From an uncultured Eubacteriales bacterium (GTDB lineage Bacteria; Bacillota; Clostridia; Oscillospirales; UMGS1783): a stretch of 10,865 bases of DNA. This document shows, piece after piece, positions 1-7,214 of this stretch. Made by a program: the position numbers and the translations under genes. The notes beneath the pieces are model-generated. The model saw only the letters and a program-made list of their open reading frames with translations, did no database searches and was not told the origin of the DNA. The first letter of the stretch is position 1, and each line of letters begins with the position of its first letter. The stretch covers positions 1 to 10,865 of the forward strand of contig USJY01000018.1 in NCBI GenBank assembly GCA_900555065.1, read 5' to 3'.

Positions 1-750
1 CACGATGTTCTCATTGCCCGCCTCTTTTGCATAATCGAATATATTGGCGATTTCAATCCGCTCGTCCGTGAGATGGTGGACGACGTATGCATTGTCATAG
101 AAAATCCGGAAGTCCGGCGCGGCGGGTTTGAGGCTTGCCAGGCGGCGTATGGTCTCGTCGGAATACACGATCCCGGTGGGATTCGAGTATTTCGGCACGC
201 ACCAGATACCCTTGATATCCGCATCGGCCGCAACGAGCCGCTCCACCATATCCATATCCGGTCCGTTTTCGTCCATTGGTATATTGATCATCTCAAATCC
301 AAAGTGCTCGGTTACGGCAAAATGGCGGTCGTAGCCGGGCACGGGGCAAAGAAACTTGCGGCCCGGACACTCGCACCAGGGTTTGACCGAGCCGACGACG
401 CCGTGCGTCATGGCGCGCGCAACCGCGTCATACATCAGATTGAGCGAGGAATTGCCGCCGACAATGATATTTTCCGGTTTGAGACCTAAAATATCCGCAA
501 ACAGCTTCTTTGCGCCGGGAAGACCGTCCAGGCCGCCGTAGTTGCGGGTGTCCACGCCATCGCAGAGGCAGTCTTCATTGGTCTGCAGCACGGTCAGCAT
601 TCCCTCGCACATATCCAGTTGTTCTGTACCGGGCACGCCGCGCGACATGTTCAGCTTCAAGCCCTGCTTTTGAAATTCTTCATATTCCTTCGCAAGTTCC
701 CGCGCATACGCGGCAAGTTCCTCTTGCGGCCAGTTTGTCATGGGTTTCAT
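1..750 (-). CDS. PLP-dependent aminotransferase (aspartate aminotransferase-like, class I fold), 3' end cut by window edge
   Basis: The first 250 codons of a fold-type I PLP enzyme that would transfer amino groups between an amino acid and a 2-oxo acid in the cytoplasm. Visible landmarks are an N-terminal LNMSRGVPGTEQL segment (33-45), RNYGGLDGLPGAKKLF (69-84), VGGNSSLNLMYD (97-108), PVPGYDRHF (136-144), YSNPTG (188-193) and FYDNAY (217-222). The Asn of the NPTG motif and the Asp and Tyr of YDNAY are the usual cofactor contacts. The catalytic Lys lies beyond the left edge. From memory this pattern matches the family once called Aminotran_MocR (PF12897), now linked to type Ic aspartate aminotransferases. 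No DNA-binding domain is present, so it is not a MocR regulator. The ATG has GGAGG seven bases upstream. Only 23 bases separate it from the rluB stop, so it is probably co-transcribed with rluB. The substrate is inferred from the family. Confidence 0.9.
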   Translation of the reverse strand, partial: MKPMTNWPQEELAAYARELAKEYEEFQKQGLKLNMSRGVPGTEQLDMCEGMLTVLQTNEDCLCDGVDTRNYGGLDGLPGAKKLFADILGLKPENIIVGGNSSLNLMYDAVARAMTHGVVGSVKPWCECPGRKFLCPVPGYDRHFAVTEHFGFEMINIPMDENGPDMDMVERLVAADADIKGIWCVPKYSNPTGIVYSDETIRRLASLKPAAPDFRIFYDNAYVVHHLTDERIEIANIFDYAKEAGNENIV

Positions 751-773
751 TTTTAAACCTCCAATATCTGTAA

Positions 774-1511
774 TTATGCCAAACCGCAAATCTGTTTCAG
801 ATAGCGGATTTCATCCTCTTCCAAAAATCTGTGCTCGCCGCTCTTCAGCTTCCCAAAGCGCAGTTCGCCGATTCGTTCGCGTTTAAGCAACTTCACCTGC
901 AGGCCGAACTGTTCGCACATCCGGCGTATCTGCCGGTTTTTCCCCTCGCAAAGCGTGATGAGCAGCACGGAACGGTCCGGCCGGGCGGACTTGATATACA
1001 CCTGCGCGGGCAGGAGCTCCAACCCGTCGTCCAGAGTCATACCGGCCTCCATCTGCGCGGCAGCGTCGGGCGCAAGCGCGCCGTCCACCGTCACCCGGTA
1101 TGTCTTGGGCACTTTGGATTTCGGGCTGGTAAGCGCGTTTGCAAGCGCGCCGTCGTCCGTCAGCAGGAGCATGCCTTCCGAATCGCGGTCGAGCCGGCCG
1201 ACGGGGAATACGCGGCGGTTCACGCCCTGCAGCAGGTCGTGGACACAGCGGCGGCCCAGCTCGTCGTGCATGGTCGTTACGACGCCGCGCGGCTTGTACA
1301 GCATGATATAGGTATGCCTGCGAAGCGCTGGACGCACGGCCTTCCCGTCAAGCGTAACCCTGTCCCGTCCCGGATCCACCGCTTGTCCCAGCTCGGCGCG
1401 CTCGCCGTCCACCTCCACGCGGCCGGCGGCAATCAGCTCTTCGGCTTTCCGCCGTGAACATACGCCCTGGTCCGCCAGGAATTTTTGCAGCCTCACAGCA
1501 TTTTCCTTCAA
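774..1511 (-). CDS. rluB: 23S rRNA pseudouridine synthase, RluB/RsuA family
   Basis: This enzyme isomerises a specific uridine to pseudouridine in 23S rRNA during ribosome assembly. The 245-residue protein has an N-terminal S4 RNA-binding domain (about 6-55, starting RLQKFLADQG and including CSRRKAEELI). The RsuA/RluB/E/F catalytic domain follows, with LYKPRGVVTT (71-80) and GRLDRDSEGMLLLTDDG (105-121); D108 is the expected catalytic Asp. EGKNRQIRRM (189-198) is the other family signature. The start is TTG: GGAGGT lies at 1518-1523 at normal spacing, and the nearby ATG overlapping codons 4-5 is out of frame. In Bacillus subtilis rluB follows dacB-spmA-spmB. Here it directly follows a D-Ala-D-Ala carboxypeptidase with no spmAB between. 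RluB rather than RsuA is favoured by that context and by general resemblance. The exact target uridine cannot be read from the sequence. Confidence 0.95.
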   Translation of the reverse strand: MKENAVRLQKFLADQGVCSRRKAEELIAAGRVEVDGERAELGQAVDPGRDRVTLDGKAVRPALRRHTYIMLYKPRGVVTTMHDELGRRCVHDLLQGVNRRVFPVGRLDRDSEGMLLLTDDGALANALTSPKSKVPKTYRVTVDGALAPDAAAQMEAGMTLDDGLELLPAQVYIKSARPDRSVLLITLCEGKNRQIRRMCEQFGLQVKLLKRERIGELRFGKLKSGEHRFLEEDEIRYLKQICGLA

Positions 1512-1517
1512 AATTTT

Positions 1518-1523
1518 ACCTCC
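1518..1523 (-). promoter_or_regulatory. Ribosome binding site supporting the TTG start of rluB
   Basis: GGAGGT on the minus strand. Seven bases separate GGAGG from the TTG at 1509-1511. No in-frame ATG or GTG sits at suitable spacing, so this box decides the start. Confidence 0.75.
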
Positions 1524-1544
1524 ACAGCGCGAATTTTACACTTT

Positions 1545-1573
1545 ATTGTACCTCAAATGCAAGCTCAAGGCAA
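1545..1573 (-). promoter_or_regulatory. Possible sigma-A promoter for rluB and the aminotransferase
   Basis: TTGCCT (1568-1573), 17 bases, then TACAAT (1545-1550). The -10 box matches five of six consensus bases and the -35 box four of six. The -35 box is the last two sense codons of the upstream carboxypeptidase gene. Transcription would begin near 1538, leaving a short leader before the TTG start. The two genes could also simply be read through from upstream; the gap is only 53 bases. Confidence 0.4.
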
Positions 1574-2728
1574 TACTGAATTCATTATCAAAGCAAAATT
1601 CTTACGAAATATTTCCCATTTGCTCACAAAGGGCCGGGCTTCCACGTCCTCCACAGCCGCGAGCGGGACGGAAAGGACAAGCCTGCCGTCACAGTAGTAG
1701 CGCGCTTCAGCCAGCGCCTGCCCCCGCTTTATCGGCGCGAATACAAACGCAGGATATACAAACTCGACTGTGTATTCAACCGCTTTTCCATCCACTGCCA
1801 GCAGCGTTACGGGCGCCTGGTTTGCCGCCGTAACCAGCGCTTTAGTCCCGCCCCCAACGCTGATATGGCATGCGAGCGTACCGGCGGCGGCAATTTCCTT
1901 TACGGAAACGCGGGAAAAGCCGTATTCGAGCATACGGATGTGGTCGTTCCAGTCGTCCGGCGCGTGCAGAGTCACGCAGATGAGCTTGACGCCGTTTTTG
2001 GTCGCCGAGGAGACAAGGCAACGGCCAGCGGCCTTGGTAAAACCCGTTTTCATTCCGTCCGCATACTCGTAGAGCTTCAATAGCGTGTTATGGTTCACAT
2101 AGCGGCGGGTATATCCGTCTTCGTTTTGAAGCGTGACGGCTCTGGTTCCGACAACTTCGGATAAAAACGCGTTCCGGCTGACTGCGCGCCCGATTTCGGC
2201 AAGTTCGCGCGCCGTGGTGTAATGTCCGTCCGCAGGCAGGCCCGAAGGATTCTCAAATTGTGTGCTTTGAAGCCCCAGCTCCGCCGCCTTTTCGTTCATC
2301 ATCTGCACAAAAGCCGACCGTTCCCCGTCCCCGTAATGATAGGCCAGCGCTTCGGTCGCGTCGTTTCCGGAGCAGAGCAGTGTGGCGTATATGAGTTCCC
2401 GGACCGTGATGTGTTCGCCCTCCTGCAAATATACGCTGCTCCCCTCGATTCCGACCGCCTGTTTGGGTACGGTCACCACGTCGTCCAGGCCGCCCGCCTC
2501 CGCCGCGACAAGCGCTGTCATAAGCTTGGTCGTACTGGCCATGGGCCGGGTGGCGTCGGCGTCCTTTTCATAGAGCACCACGCCGGTGGCGGCTTCCATT
2601 ACGATCGCGCTCTGCGCCGATACCTCCGGAGCCTGTGCATAGTCGGTCCCGGCATCCGTCGCGGCGCAGACCGGCGTTCCGGCTAGAACGGCAAGGACGG
2701 TCAATACTGCAGCAATACTCTTTTTCAA
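1565..2728 (-). CDS. Serine-type D-alanyl-D-alanine carboxypeptidase (low-molecular-weight PBP, DacF/DacA type)
   Basis: A secreted peptidoglycan-trimming enzyme that removes the terminal D-Ala of the stem pentapeptide. With the chosen TTG start it has 387 residues. The N-terminus reads MKKSIAAVLTVLAVLAGTP, a Sec signal peptide with likely cleavage after VCA near residue 21. The peptidase S11 domain shows all three active-site motifs: STTK (65-68, nucleophile Ser65), SGN (120-122) and KTG (227-229). A PBP5-like C-terminal beta domain follows (about 273-365). The last 17 residues (WEIFRKNFALIMNSVLP) form a plausible amphipathic anchor. An upstream in-frame GTG at 2743 would add MGERA but has no ribosome binding site, whereas GGGGGA lies seven bases before the TTG. 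Clostridia carry several paralogues (dacA, dacB, dacF), and the position before rluB recalls the sporulation-linked dacB locus. I cannot decide the paralogue, so I give no symbol. Confidence 0.94.
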   Translation of the reverse strand: MKKSIAAVLTVLAVLAGTPVCAATDAGTDYAQAPEVSAQSAIVMEAATGVVLYEKDADATRPMASTTKLMTALVAAEAGGLDDVVTVPKQAVGIEGSSVYLQEGEHITVRELIYATLLCSGNDATEALAYHYGDGERSAFVQMMNEKAAELGLQSTQFENPSGLPADGHYTTARELAEIGRAVSRNAFLSEVVGTRAVTLQNEDGYTRRYVNHNTLLKLYEYADGMKTGFTKAAGRCLVSSATKNGVKLICVTLHAPDDWNDHIRMLEYGFSRVSVKEIAAAGTLACHISVGGGTKALVTAANQAPVTLLAVDGKAVEYTVEFVYPAFVFAPIKRGQALAEARYYCDGRLVLSVPLAAVEDVEARPFVSKWEIFRKNFALIMNSVLP

Positions 2729-2735
2729 CGCGCGT

Positions 2736-2741
2736 TCCCCC
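2736..2741 (-). promoter_or_regulatory. Ribosome binding site that places the carboxypeptidase start at TTG 2728
   Basis: GGGGGA on the minus strand, seven bases before TTG (2726-2728). The alternative GTG at 2741-2743 overlaps this box and has no purine-rich box of its own. The TTG start also gives the standard MKK-type signal peptide. Confidence 0.55.
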
Positions 2742-2743
2742 AC

Positions 2744-2910
2744 TTACATAGTATCCACATCCAACTATATTCAAAGCAGCGAAATTTCATGCGCGAGTGT
2801 GTCTTGCGTAAAATTTCCTTTTGGGGGGCATAAGGTATACGTGGACCGCAGCCGCCGGGCGGCATCGGTTTCGGAAAGGGCGCGCCTGCACATAATCCCG
2901 CGCATAATAA
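2744..2910 (-). other. Intergenic leader between the rpsU terminator and the carboxypeptidase gene
   Basis: No gene is supported here on either strand; a plus-strand open frame through it (2799-3065) runs antisense across rpsU and is a shadow. A promoter for the downstream carboxypeptidase must lie here if the rpsU terminator is efficient. The best -10 candidate is TATAGT (2764-2769), but the -35 candidates are weak: ATGAAA at only 15 bases spacing. A second weak pair is TTTACG with TGAAAT 17 bases later. A small GC hairpin (2851-2863) has no T-tract. The 13-base string gaaagggcgcgcc (2874-2886) recurs at 5627. Confidence 0.4.
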
Positions 2911-2939
2911 ATTCCCGCCGTGCAGGGCACAGCGGGAAT
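2901..2939 (-). terminator. Hairpin terminator downstream of rpsU
   Basis: In the minus-strand transcript an 8-base arm ATTCCCGC pairs with GCGGGAAT. The inner GUGC pairs with GCAC across a CCU loop, joined by one U-G wobble, giving a 13-pair stem at 2911-2939. It begins four bases after the rpsU stop codon and is followed by an AT-rich tail (TTATTAT) rather than a clean T-run. The geometry and position fit an intrinsic terminator. Confidence 0.8.
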
Positions 2940-2943
2940 ACTC

Positions 2944-3120
2944 TTACTTATATTTGCGTTTGCGGGCGGCTTCAGATTTCTTCTTGCGTTTTACGCTCGG
3001 CTTTTCATAATGCTCTCTTTTACGGAGTTCAGATAACGTGCCGTCCTTGGAACATGACCTTTTGAATCTGCGCAGCGCGCTGTCTAAGGACTCATTATCT
3101 TTCACTTTTACGACAGCCAT
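2944..3120 (-). CDS. rpsU: 30S ribosomal protein S21
   Basis: A 58-residue basic protein of the small ribosomal subunit, which sits near the anti-Shine-Dalgarno region of 16S rRNA and helps initiation on natural messages. The sequence begins [20 protein letters not shown], continues with [20 protein letters not shown], and ends in a Lys/Arg-rich tail ([18 protein letters not shown]). This is the full S21 pattern of Gram-positive bacteria at normal length. The stop codon is TAA. The ATG is preceded by two tandem GGAGG boxes (3135-3139 and 3131-3135), the nearer ten bases away. The gene is a self-contained unit with a perfect promoter at 3165-3193 and a hairpin terminator after it. In many Firmicutes rpsU is paired with a yqeY-type gene. 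No such partner is present here. Confidence 0.97.
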   Translation of the reverse strand: MAVVKVKDNESLDSALRRFKRSCSKDGTLSELRKREHYEKPSVKRKKKSEAARKRKYK

Positions 3121-3164
3121 TGATTTCTACCCTCCCTCCGAACGACAGGCCAGTATCTTTTTCT

Positions 3165-3193
3165 ATTATACTAATGATTCATACTACTGTCAA
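3165..3193 (-). promoter_or_regulatory. Perfect-consensus sigma-A promoter of rpsU
   Basis: TTGACA (3188-3193), exactly 17 bases, then TATAAT (3165-3170): all twelve consensus positions match with ideal spacing. The -35 box begins seven bases after the leuS stop codon. The start of transcription is expected near 3158, giving a leader of about 38 bases that carries the tandem ribosome binding sites. Such a strong promoter fits a ribosomal protein needed in high amounts. Confidence 0.93.
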
Positions 3194-3200
3194 GACAAAT

Positions 3201-5606
3201 TTAGCGGACGACAAAATTTACGAGTTTGTCCTTCACATAAATCTGCTTTACGACCGTCTTGCCTTCCAGGGCGGCGGAAACGCGTTCGTCGGCACAAGCC
3301 TGCGCCAGCACCGTATCCTGCGCAGCGCCCACGGAAATCACGATTCGGCCCTTGAGCTTGCCGTTGACCTGGACGGGAATCTCAATGGCGTCGTCCACGG
3401 TTTTTGCAGGGTCGAACTGCGGCCAGACGCCCGATTCGGCAATGGGCTTCGGCATACCGATACGCTGCCACATCTCCTCGGCCAAATGCGGCGCGAAGGG
3501 GCTGAGCAGGCGGATGTATACCGACAGCGCTTCGCGCGTAACGCTGCCCGCCGCGTAGATATCGTTGAGCAGAGTCATCAGCGCGGCAATGGCGGTGTTG
3601 AACTTCAGTTCTTCTATGTCAGCGCCGACCTTTGCGATTGTGCGGTGGAAATTCTTCTCAAGCGCGCCATAGCCCTGCTCGCCCTCTATCATCTCCAGCA
3701 GGTTCAGGCTTCGCTCCAGAAAACGGCGGCAGCCGCGGATGGACGCGTTTGACCAGGTGGCGGTCTTCTCAAAATCGCCGATGAACATGACGTAGGTACG
3801 GAAGGTATCCGCGCCGTACTCGTCAACGCAGTCGTCGGGATTGATCACGTTGCCGCGCGACTTTGACATTTTGACCCCGTCCTCGCCCAGAATGTACCCG
3901 TGCGCGGTACGCCGTTTATAGGGCTCCGGCGTCGGGACCACGCCGATATCGTAGAGGAACTTATGCCAGAAGCGCGAGTAGAGCAGATGCAGGGTGGTAT
4001 GCTCCATCCCGCCGTTATACCAGTCGACGGGCGTCCAGTAGTCCAGCTTGTCCTGGGATGCGAGCGCGTCGGGGTTGTGCGGATCGATATAGCGCAGAAA
4101 ATACCAGGAAGAACCCGCCCACTGCGGCATGGTGTCGGTCTCGCGCTTTGCGGGCTTGCCGCAGACCGGGCAGACGGTATTGACCCAGTCGGTCATGACG
4201 CTCAGCGGCGACTCGCCCGTGTCGGTAGGCTCATAGTGCTCCACTTCGGGCAGGGTAAGCGGCAGCTGGTCCTCGGGTACCGGGACCCAGCCGCAGTGCT
4301 CGCAGTAGATCATGGGGATGGGTTCGCCCCAGTAGCGCTGGCGGGAGAACACCCAGTCGCGCAGCTTGAAGTTGACTTTCTTTTTCGCAATGCCGCGCTT
4401 TTCCAGAATCTCCACGATCCGCTCCTTGGCTTCGGCGACGCTGAGGCCGTCGATCAACGGCGAATTGATAATCGTTCCGTTCTCAATATCGGTATACGCT
4501 TCTTTTGAGATATCCCCGCCGGCGACGACTTCGACCATGGGCAGGCCAAACTTGACCGCGAACTCATAGTCGCGCGTGTCGTGCGCGGGCACGGCCATGA
4601 TCGCGCCGGTACCGTAGGACATGAGCACATAGTCTGAAACATAGATCGGAATATGCTGGCCGCTTAAGGGGTTGACGGCCATTACGCCGTCAAGGCGCAC
4701 GCCCGTTTTATCCTTATTGATCTCGCTGCGCTCAAAGTCGCTCTTCTGCGCGGCCTTGCGGGCGTATTCGCATATCTCCCCGTAATTGCGGAGCTTGTCC
4801 TTCCACGTTTCGATATAGGGGTGTTCGGGCGATATAACCATATATGTGGCGCCGTAAAGGGTATCGGGCCGCGTTGTGTACACGACGAGTTTTTCCGGCT
4901 CGGTCGTCTCAAACTCGACCTCCGCGCCGTAGCTGCGACCAATCCAGTTTTTCTGCTGCACGACGACGCGGTCAACATAGTCTACCATGTCCAAATCGTC
5001 GATCAACCGGTCGGCATACGCCGTGATCTTCAGCATCCACTGGCTCTTTACGCGGCGCTCCACCGGGCTGCCGCAGCGTTCGCACACGCCGCCGACCACT
5101 TCTTCGTTTGCAAGCACGCACTTGCAGGACGTACACCAGTTGACGGCCATCTCTTTTTTATAGGCGAGGCCCTTTTTGAACATCTGCAAAAAAATCCACT
5201 GCGTCCACTTGTAATACGCCGGATCGGTCGTCGCGACCTCGCGCGACCAGTCGATGGAATAGCCGAGCATTTTCAGCTGGCTGCGAAAACGCGCGATGTT
5301 CTTCTCCGTAACGACGGAGGGATGGATTTTGTTCTTGATCGCGTAATTTTCCGTCGGCAGACCAAACGCGTCCCAGCCCATAGGCAACAGGACGTTGTAG
5401 CCCTCCATCCTGCGCTTGCGGGAAACCACGTCCATCGCCGTATACGGGCGCGGATGCCCGGCGTGCAGGCCTTCGCCGGATGGGTACGGAAACTCGATGA
5501 GCGCATAGAATTTCGGCTTGTCTGAAAAGTCCTCCGCCCGGAACGACTGGTGTTCCGCCCAGTAATCCTGCCATTTGCGTTCAATTGACTTGTGGTCGTA
5601 CTTCAT
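3201..5606 (-). CDS. leuS: Leucyl-tRNA synthetase
   Basis: A class I aminoacyl-tRNA synthetase that charges tRNA-Leu with leucine. The 801 residues match the length of the shorter Bacillus-type bacterial LeuRS. The HIGH motif appears as HAGH (48-51) within [21 protein letters not shown] is intact (579-583). The CP1 editing domain, which hydrolyses mischarged tRNA, shows [11 protein letters not shown] (244-254) and [19 protein letters not shown] (332-350), where D346 should be the conserved editing Asp. Two four-Cys clusters are visible: C158/C161/C175/C178 and C435/C438/C479/C482, both likely zinc knuckles. The C-terminus (about 740-801) is the tRNA-contacting domain. The ATG at 5606 is preceded by AGGGGA. 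Only 40 bases separate it from the rsfS stop, so there is no room for a T-box leader, the usual leuS control in Firmicutes; control would have to act on the whole operon. No terminator follows it before rpsU. Confidence 0.99.
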   Translation of the reverse strand: MKYDHKSIERKWQDYWAEHQSFRAEDFSDKPKFYALIEFPYPSGEGLHAGHPRPYTAMDVVSRKRRMEGYNVLLPMGWDAFGLPTENYAIKNKIHPSVVTEKNIARFRSQLKMLGYSIDWSREVATTDPAYYKWTQWIFLQMFKKGLAYKKEMAVNWCTSCKCVLANEEVVGGVCERCGSPVERRVKSQWMLKITAYADRLIDDLDMVDYVDRVVVQQKNWIGRSYGAEVEFETTEPEKLVVYTTRPDTLYGATYMVISPEHPYIETWKDKLRNYGEICEYARKAAQKSDFERSEINKDKTGVRLDGVMAVNPLSGQHIPIYVSDYVLMSYGTGAIMAVPAHDTRDYEFAVKFGLPMVEVVAGGDISKEAYTDIENGTIINSPLIDGLSVAEAKERIVEILEKRGIAKKKVNFKLRDWVFSRQRYWGEPIPMIYCEHCGWVPVPEDQLPLTLPEVEHYEPTDTGESPLSVMTDWVNTVCPVCGKPAKRETDTMPQWAGSSWYFLRYIDPHNPDALASQDKLDYWTPVDWYNGGMEHTTLHLLYSRFWHKFLYDIGVVPTPEPYKRRTAHGYILGEDGVKMSKSRGNVINPDDCVDEYGADTFRTYVMFIGDFEKTATWSNASIRGCRRFLERSLNLLEMIEGEQGYGALEKNFHRTIAKVGADIEELKFNTAIAALMTLLNDIYAAGSVTREALSVYIRLLSPFAPHLAEEMWQRIGMPKPIAESGVWPQFDPAKTVDDAIEIPVQVNGKLKGRIVISVGAAQDTVLAQACADERVSAALEGKTVVKQIYVKDKLVNFVVR

Positions 5607-5626
5607 TATTTACTTCCCCTATCCAT

Positions 5627-5644
5627 GAAAGGGCGCGCCCTTTC
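5627..5644 (-). repeat. 18-bp perfect palindrome between rsfS and leuS
   Basis: gaaagggcgcgccctttc reads the same on both strands. In the transcript it would fold as a seven-pair stem GAAAGGG/CCCUUUC with a CGCG loop. It begins two bases after the rsfS stop codon and ends 20 bases before the leuS ATG. No T-tract follows, so it is not a standard terminator. An RNA-processing or stabilising hairpin is possible; a protein-binding site is another option. Confidence 0.7.
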
Positions 5645-5646
5645 GT

Positions 5647-6003
5647 CTATTCGTCCAATAATGTGCCGGCGTCTATCTCCACCGCGTCGGCCCAAAGCTT
5701 TTCCAGGTTATAGAACTCGCGGGAGTTGGGATGGAAAATATGCACGATCAGCGGACCATAGTCAAGCAGCACCCAGCTGCCTGAACCGTAGCCCTCCCGG
5801 TGCAATACGCGCGTGCCGGCCTGTTCAAGCCGGAATTCCACTTCGTCCGCCAGCGCCTTGATCTGCGTGACGGAGGTGCCGTTGCAAATTATAAAATAGT
5901 CGGCGACAATGGTAAGTTTCTCTATCTTCAACACCTTAATATCTACCGCTTTTTTGGAGCTGAGCGCGTTAACCGCGACTTTCAGCATCTGTTCCGTTGT
6001 CAT
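5647..6003 (-). CDS. rsfS: Ribosome silencing factor RsfS
   Basis: This 118-residue protein belongs to the RsfS/Iojap (DUF143) family. These proteins bind L14 on the 50S subunit and block joining to 30S, lowering translation when nutrients are scarce. The recognisable core is LTIVADYFIICNGTSVTQIKA (30-50), EGYGSGSWVLLDYG (70-83) and VHIFHPNSREFYNLEKLW (87-104). The length is typical. The start ATG overlaps the yqeK stop by four bases (ATGA), indicating translational coupling. The stop is TAG, followed almost at once by an 18-bp palindrome and then leuS. The yqeK-rsfS pair is a classic Firmicutes neighbourhood. Confidence 0.97.
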   Translation of the reverse strand: MTTEQMLKVAVNALSSKKAVDIKVLKIEKLTIVADYFIICNGTSVTQIKALADEVEFRLEQAGTRVLHREGYGSGSWVLLDYGPLIVHIFHPNSREFYNLEKLWADAVEIDAGTLLDE

Positions 6004-6581
6004 TGCGTTTCTCCTTTCCGATCCATGATAAGCTGATTATAGCACTCCACCGTATCCCAGTGCAAGAGCGAGGGCTTGTTCACCACTTCGCAGATTGTGT
6101 TCGCCAGCGCGGCGATCATGGCCCCGTCCAGGCCCTGGTACGCGATCGCGCGCACTTCGTCCACGCCGGGGAAGTTCCGGTTCTCCTCAATGAAATCGGC
6201 GAGGTACACCACTTTTTCAAGGCCCGACATATACTTGCGGCCCGTTGTGTGATAGCGTACCGCGTCAAGAATCTCCGTGTCGGTCACATGCAGACGGTGT
6301 TTCGCATATCCCGCCGCCGTGAGGGCATGCAGCAGCTTGGGTGATTTCTTTTCAAAATCACTGAGAAGTATACCAAATTCAGCGCAGTATTGCAACTGTC
6401 GTTCAAAGGTTTCCTCTTTTGTAATGTCGTGCAGAAAGGCGGCGACGACCGCTTTGTTCGCGTCCAGCCCGTAATGCGCGGCAAGCTTTTCCGCGGCGGA
6501 CGCCACGCCGAGCGTATGCCGGAATCTTTTTTCCGACAGCGCGTTCTGCGCAAGCTGCCTGTATTTATTCATTATATCCAT
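6000..6581 (-). CDS. yqeK: HD-domain hydrolase YqeK, symmetrical Ap4A hydrolase type
   Basis: A 193-residue HD-superfamily metal-dependent phosphohydrolase. Characterised YqeK proteins of Gram-positive bacteria split diadenosine tetraphosphate symmetrically into two ADP, which is established for the family and inferred here. Metal ligands visible with the chosen start are H22 (RFRHTLGV), H51-D52 (FLHDITK), H85 (KLLHAL), H111 (RYHTTG) and D129 (YLADFIE). Upstream in-frame ATGs at 6629 and 6605 would overlap nadD. The ATG at 6581 lies seven bases after the nadD stop with a GGTG box at fitting spacing, so I prefer it; an ATG three codons later (6572) is also possible. Translation is coupled to rsfS by a 4-base overlap. 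NadD, just upstream, makes another adenylated dinucleotide precursor. Confidence 0.95.
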   Translation of the reverse strand: MDIMNKYRQLAQNALSEKRFRHTLGVASAAEKLAAHYGLDANKAVVAAFLHDITKEETFERQLQYCAEFGILLSDFEKKSPKLLHALTAAGYAKHRLHVTDTEILDAVRYHTTGRKYMSGLEKVVYLADFIEENRNFPGVDEVRAIAYQGLDGAMIAALANTICEVVNKPSLLHWDTVECYNQLIMDRKGETQ

Positions 6582-6588
6582 AGAAGCA

Positions 6589-7179
6589 TCACCGATACAG
6601 TCCATTCTTGACAATATATTCGTACACATCCGGAAGCACCCACTGCGATATATCTTCGCCCTCCAGGCCGGACAGGCGGATTTCGCTTGAGCTGATCACG
6701 ATCGGGTCGAGCTTCACAATCCTGCAGACTGCGCCGTAACGCAGACTGTACCATAGCTTTGCCAGCCGCAGCCGCCACTGGTCGCGCTTGTCACGCGCGG
6801 CGGTGACGACCTGGGCAAGCCTAAATATACGTTCCGGACTGCGCCACCTCGGCAGGGTTTTGAACATGTCGCTGCCACAGATGAGGCAGAGCGTGTCGTC
6901 AGGGTACTGTTTTTTCAGCTCGGCCAGCGTATCGCAGGTATAGCTCTTACCGCCGCGCCGCAGCTCTATATCCGACACTTCGTATTCAGGAAAGGCAAGC
7001 CGCGCCATCTCCATGCGCCGGGCCGGGTCATTGTGCTCCACGTTTTTATGCGGCGGCATATTGGATGGTATGATAATAATTTTGTCAAAATGCTCCTGCT
7101 TTGATATTTCTTTGAGCAGAAGGTTATGGCCCCGGTGCGGGGGATTGAATGTCCCGCCGAAAACGCCGATCTTCATCAC
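6589..7179 (-). CDS. nadD: Nicotinate-nucleotide adenylyltransferase
   Basis: This enzyme transfers AMP from ATP to nicotinic acid mononucleotide, giving deamido-NAD, the penultimate step of NAD synthesis. The 196-residue protein has the nucleotidylyltransferase signature GGTFNPPHRGH (8-18), the substrate loop PSNMPPHK (38-45), SYTCDTL (79-85), GSDMF (102-106) and the ATP-binding SSSEIR (163-168). The length is normal. The first candidate start is GTG (7179), with GGGAG eight bases upstream; the next codon is ATG (7176), which would give an equally plausible protein one residue shorter. It lies 35 bases after yhbY and seven before yqeK, the standard Firmicutes order. Confidence 0.98.
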   Translation of the reverse strand: MMKIGVFGGTFNPPHRGHNLLLKEISKQEHFDKIIIIPSNMPPHKNVEHNDPARRMEMARLAFPEYEVSDIELRRGGKSYTCDTLAELKKQYPDDTLCLICGSDMFKTLPRWRSPERIFRLAQVVTAARDKRDQWRLRLAKLWYSLRYGAVCRIVKLDPIVISSSEIRLSGLEGEDISQWVLPDVYEYIVKNGLYR

Positions 7180-7214
7180 TTACGGTTCTCCCTTTTTCAG
7201 ATGGCCGAACGCCG

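Noticed and set aside
2764..2795. Sigma-G-like promoter (GCATG or GAATA with a TATA-like box) before the carboxypeptidase gene
   Set aside because: Partial matches exist, but no pair has both a good -10 box and the needed 17-18 base spacing. Forespore control is not supported.
2851..2863. A GC-rich hairpin gccgccgggcggc
   Set aside because: It has a five-pair stem, no T-tract and no gene to terminate. Such short GC hairpins are common in GC-rich DNA.
2799..3065. A plus-strand 88-codon frame crossing the gap and rpsU
   Set aside because: It runs antisense through rpsU and its terminator, has no homology signal I recognise, and has no convincing promoter.
5606..5626. A six-codon mini-ORF (MDRGSK) before leuS whose TAA overlaps the leuS ATG
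   Set aside because: It suggests a coupled leader peptide but contains no Leu codon, has no ribosome binding site of its own, and is short enough to occur by chance.
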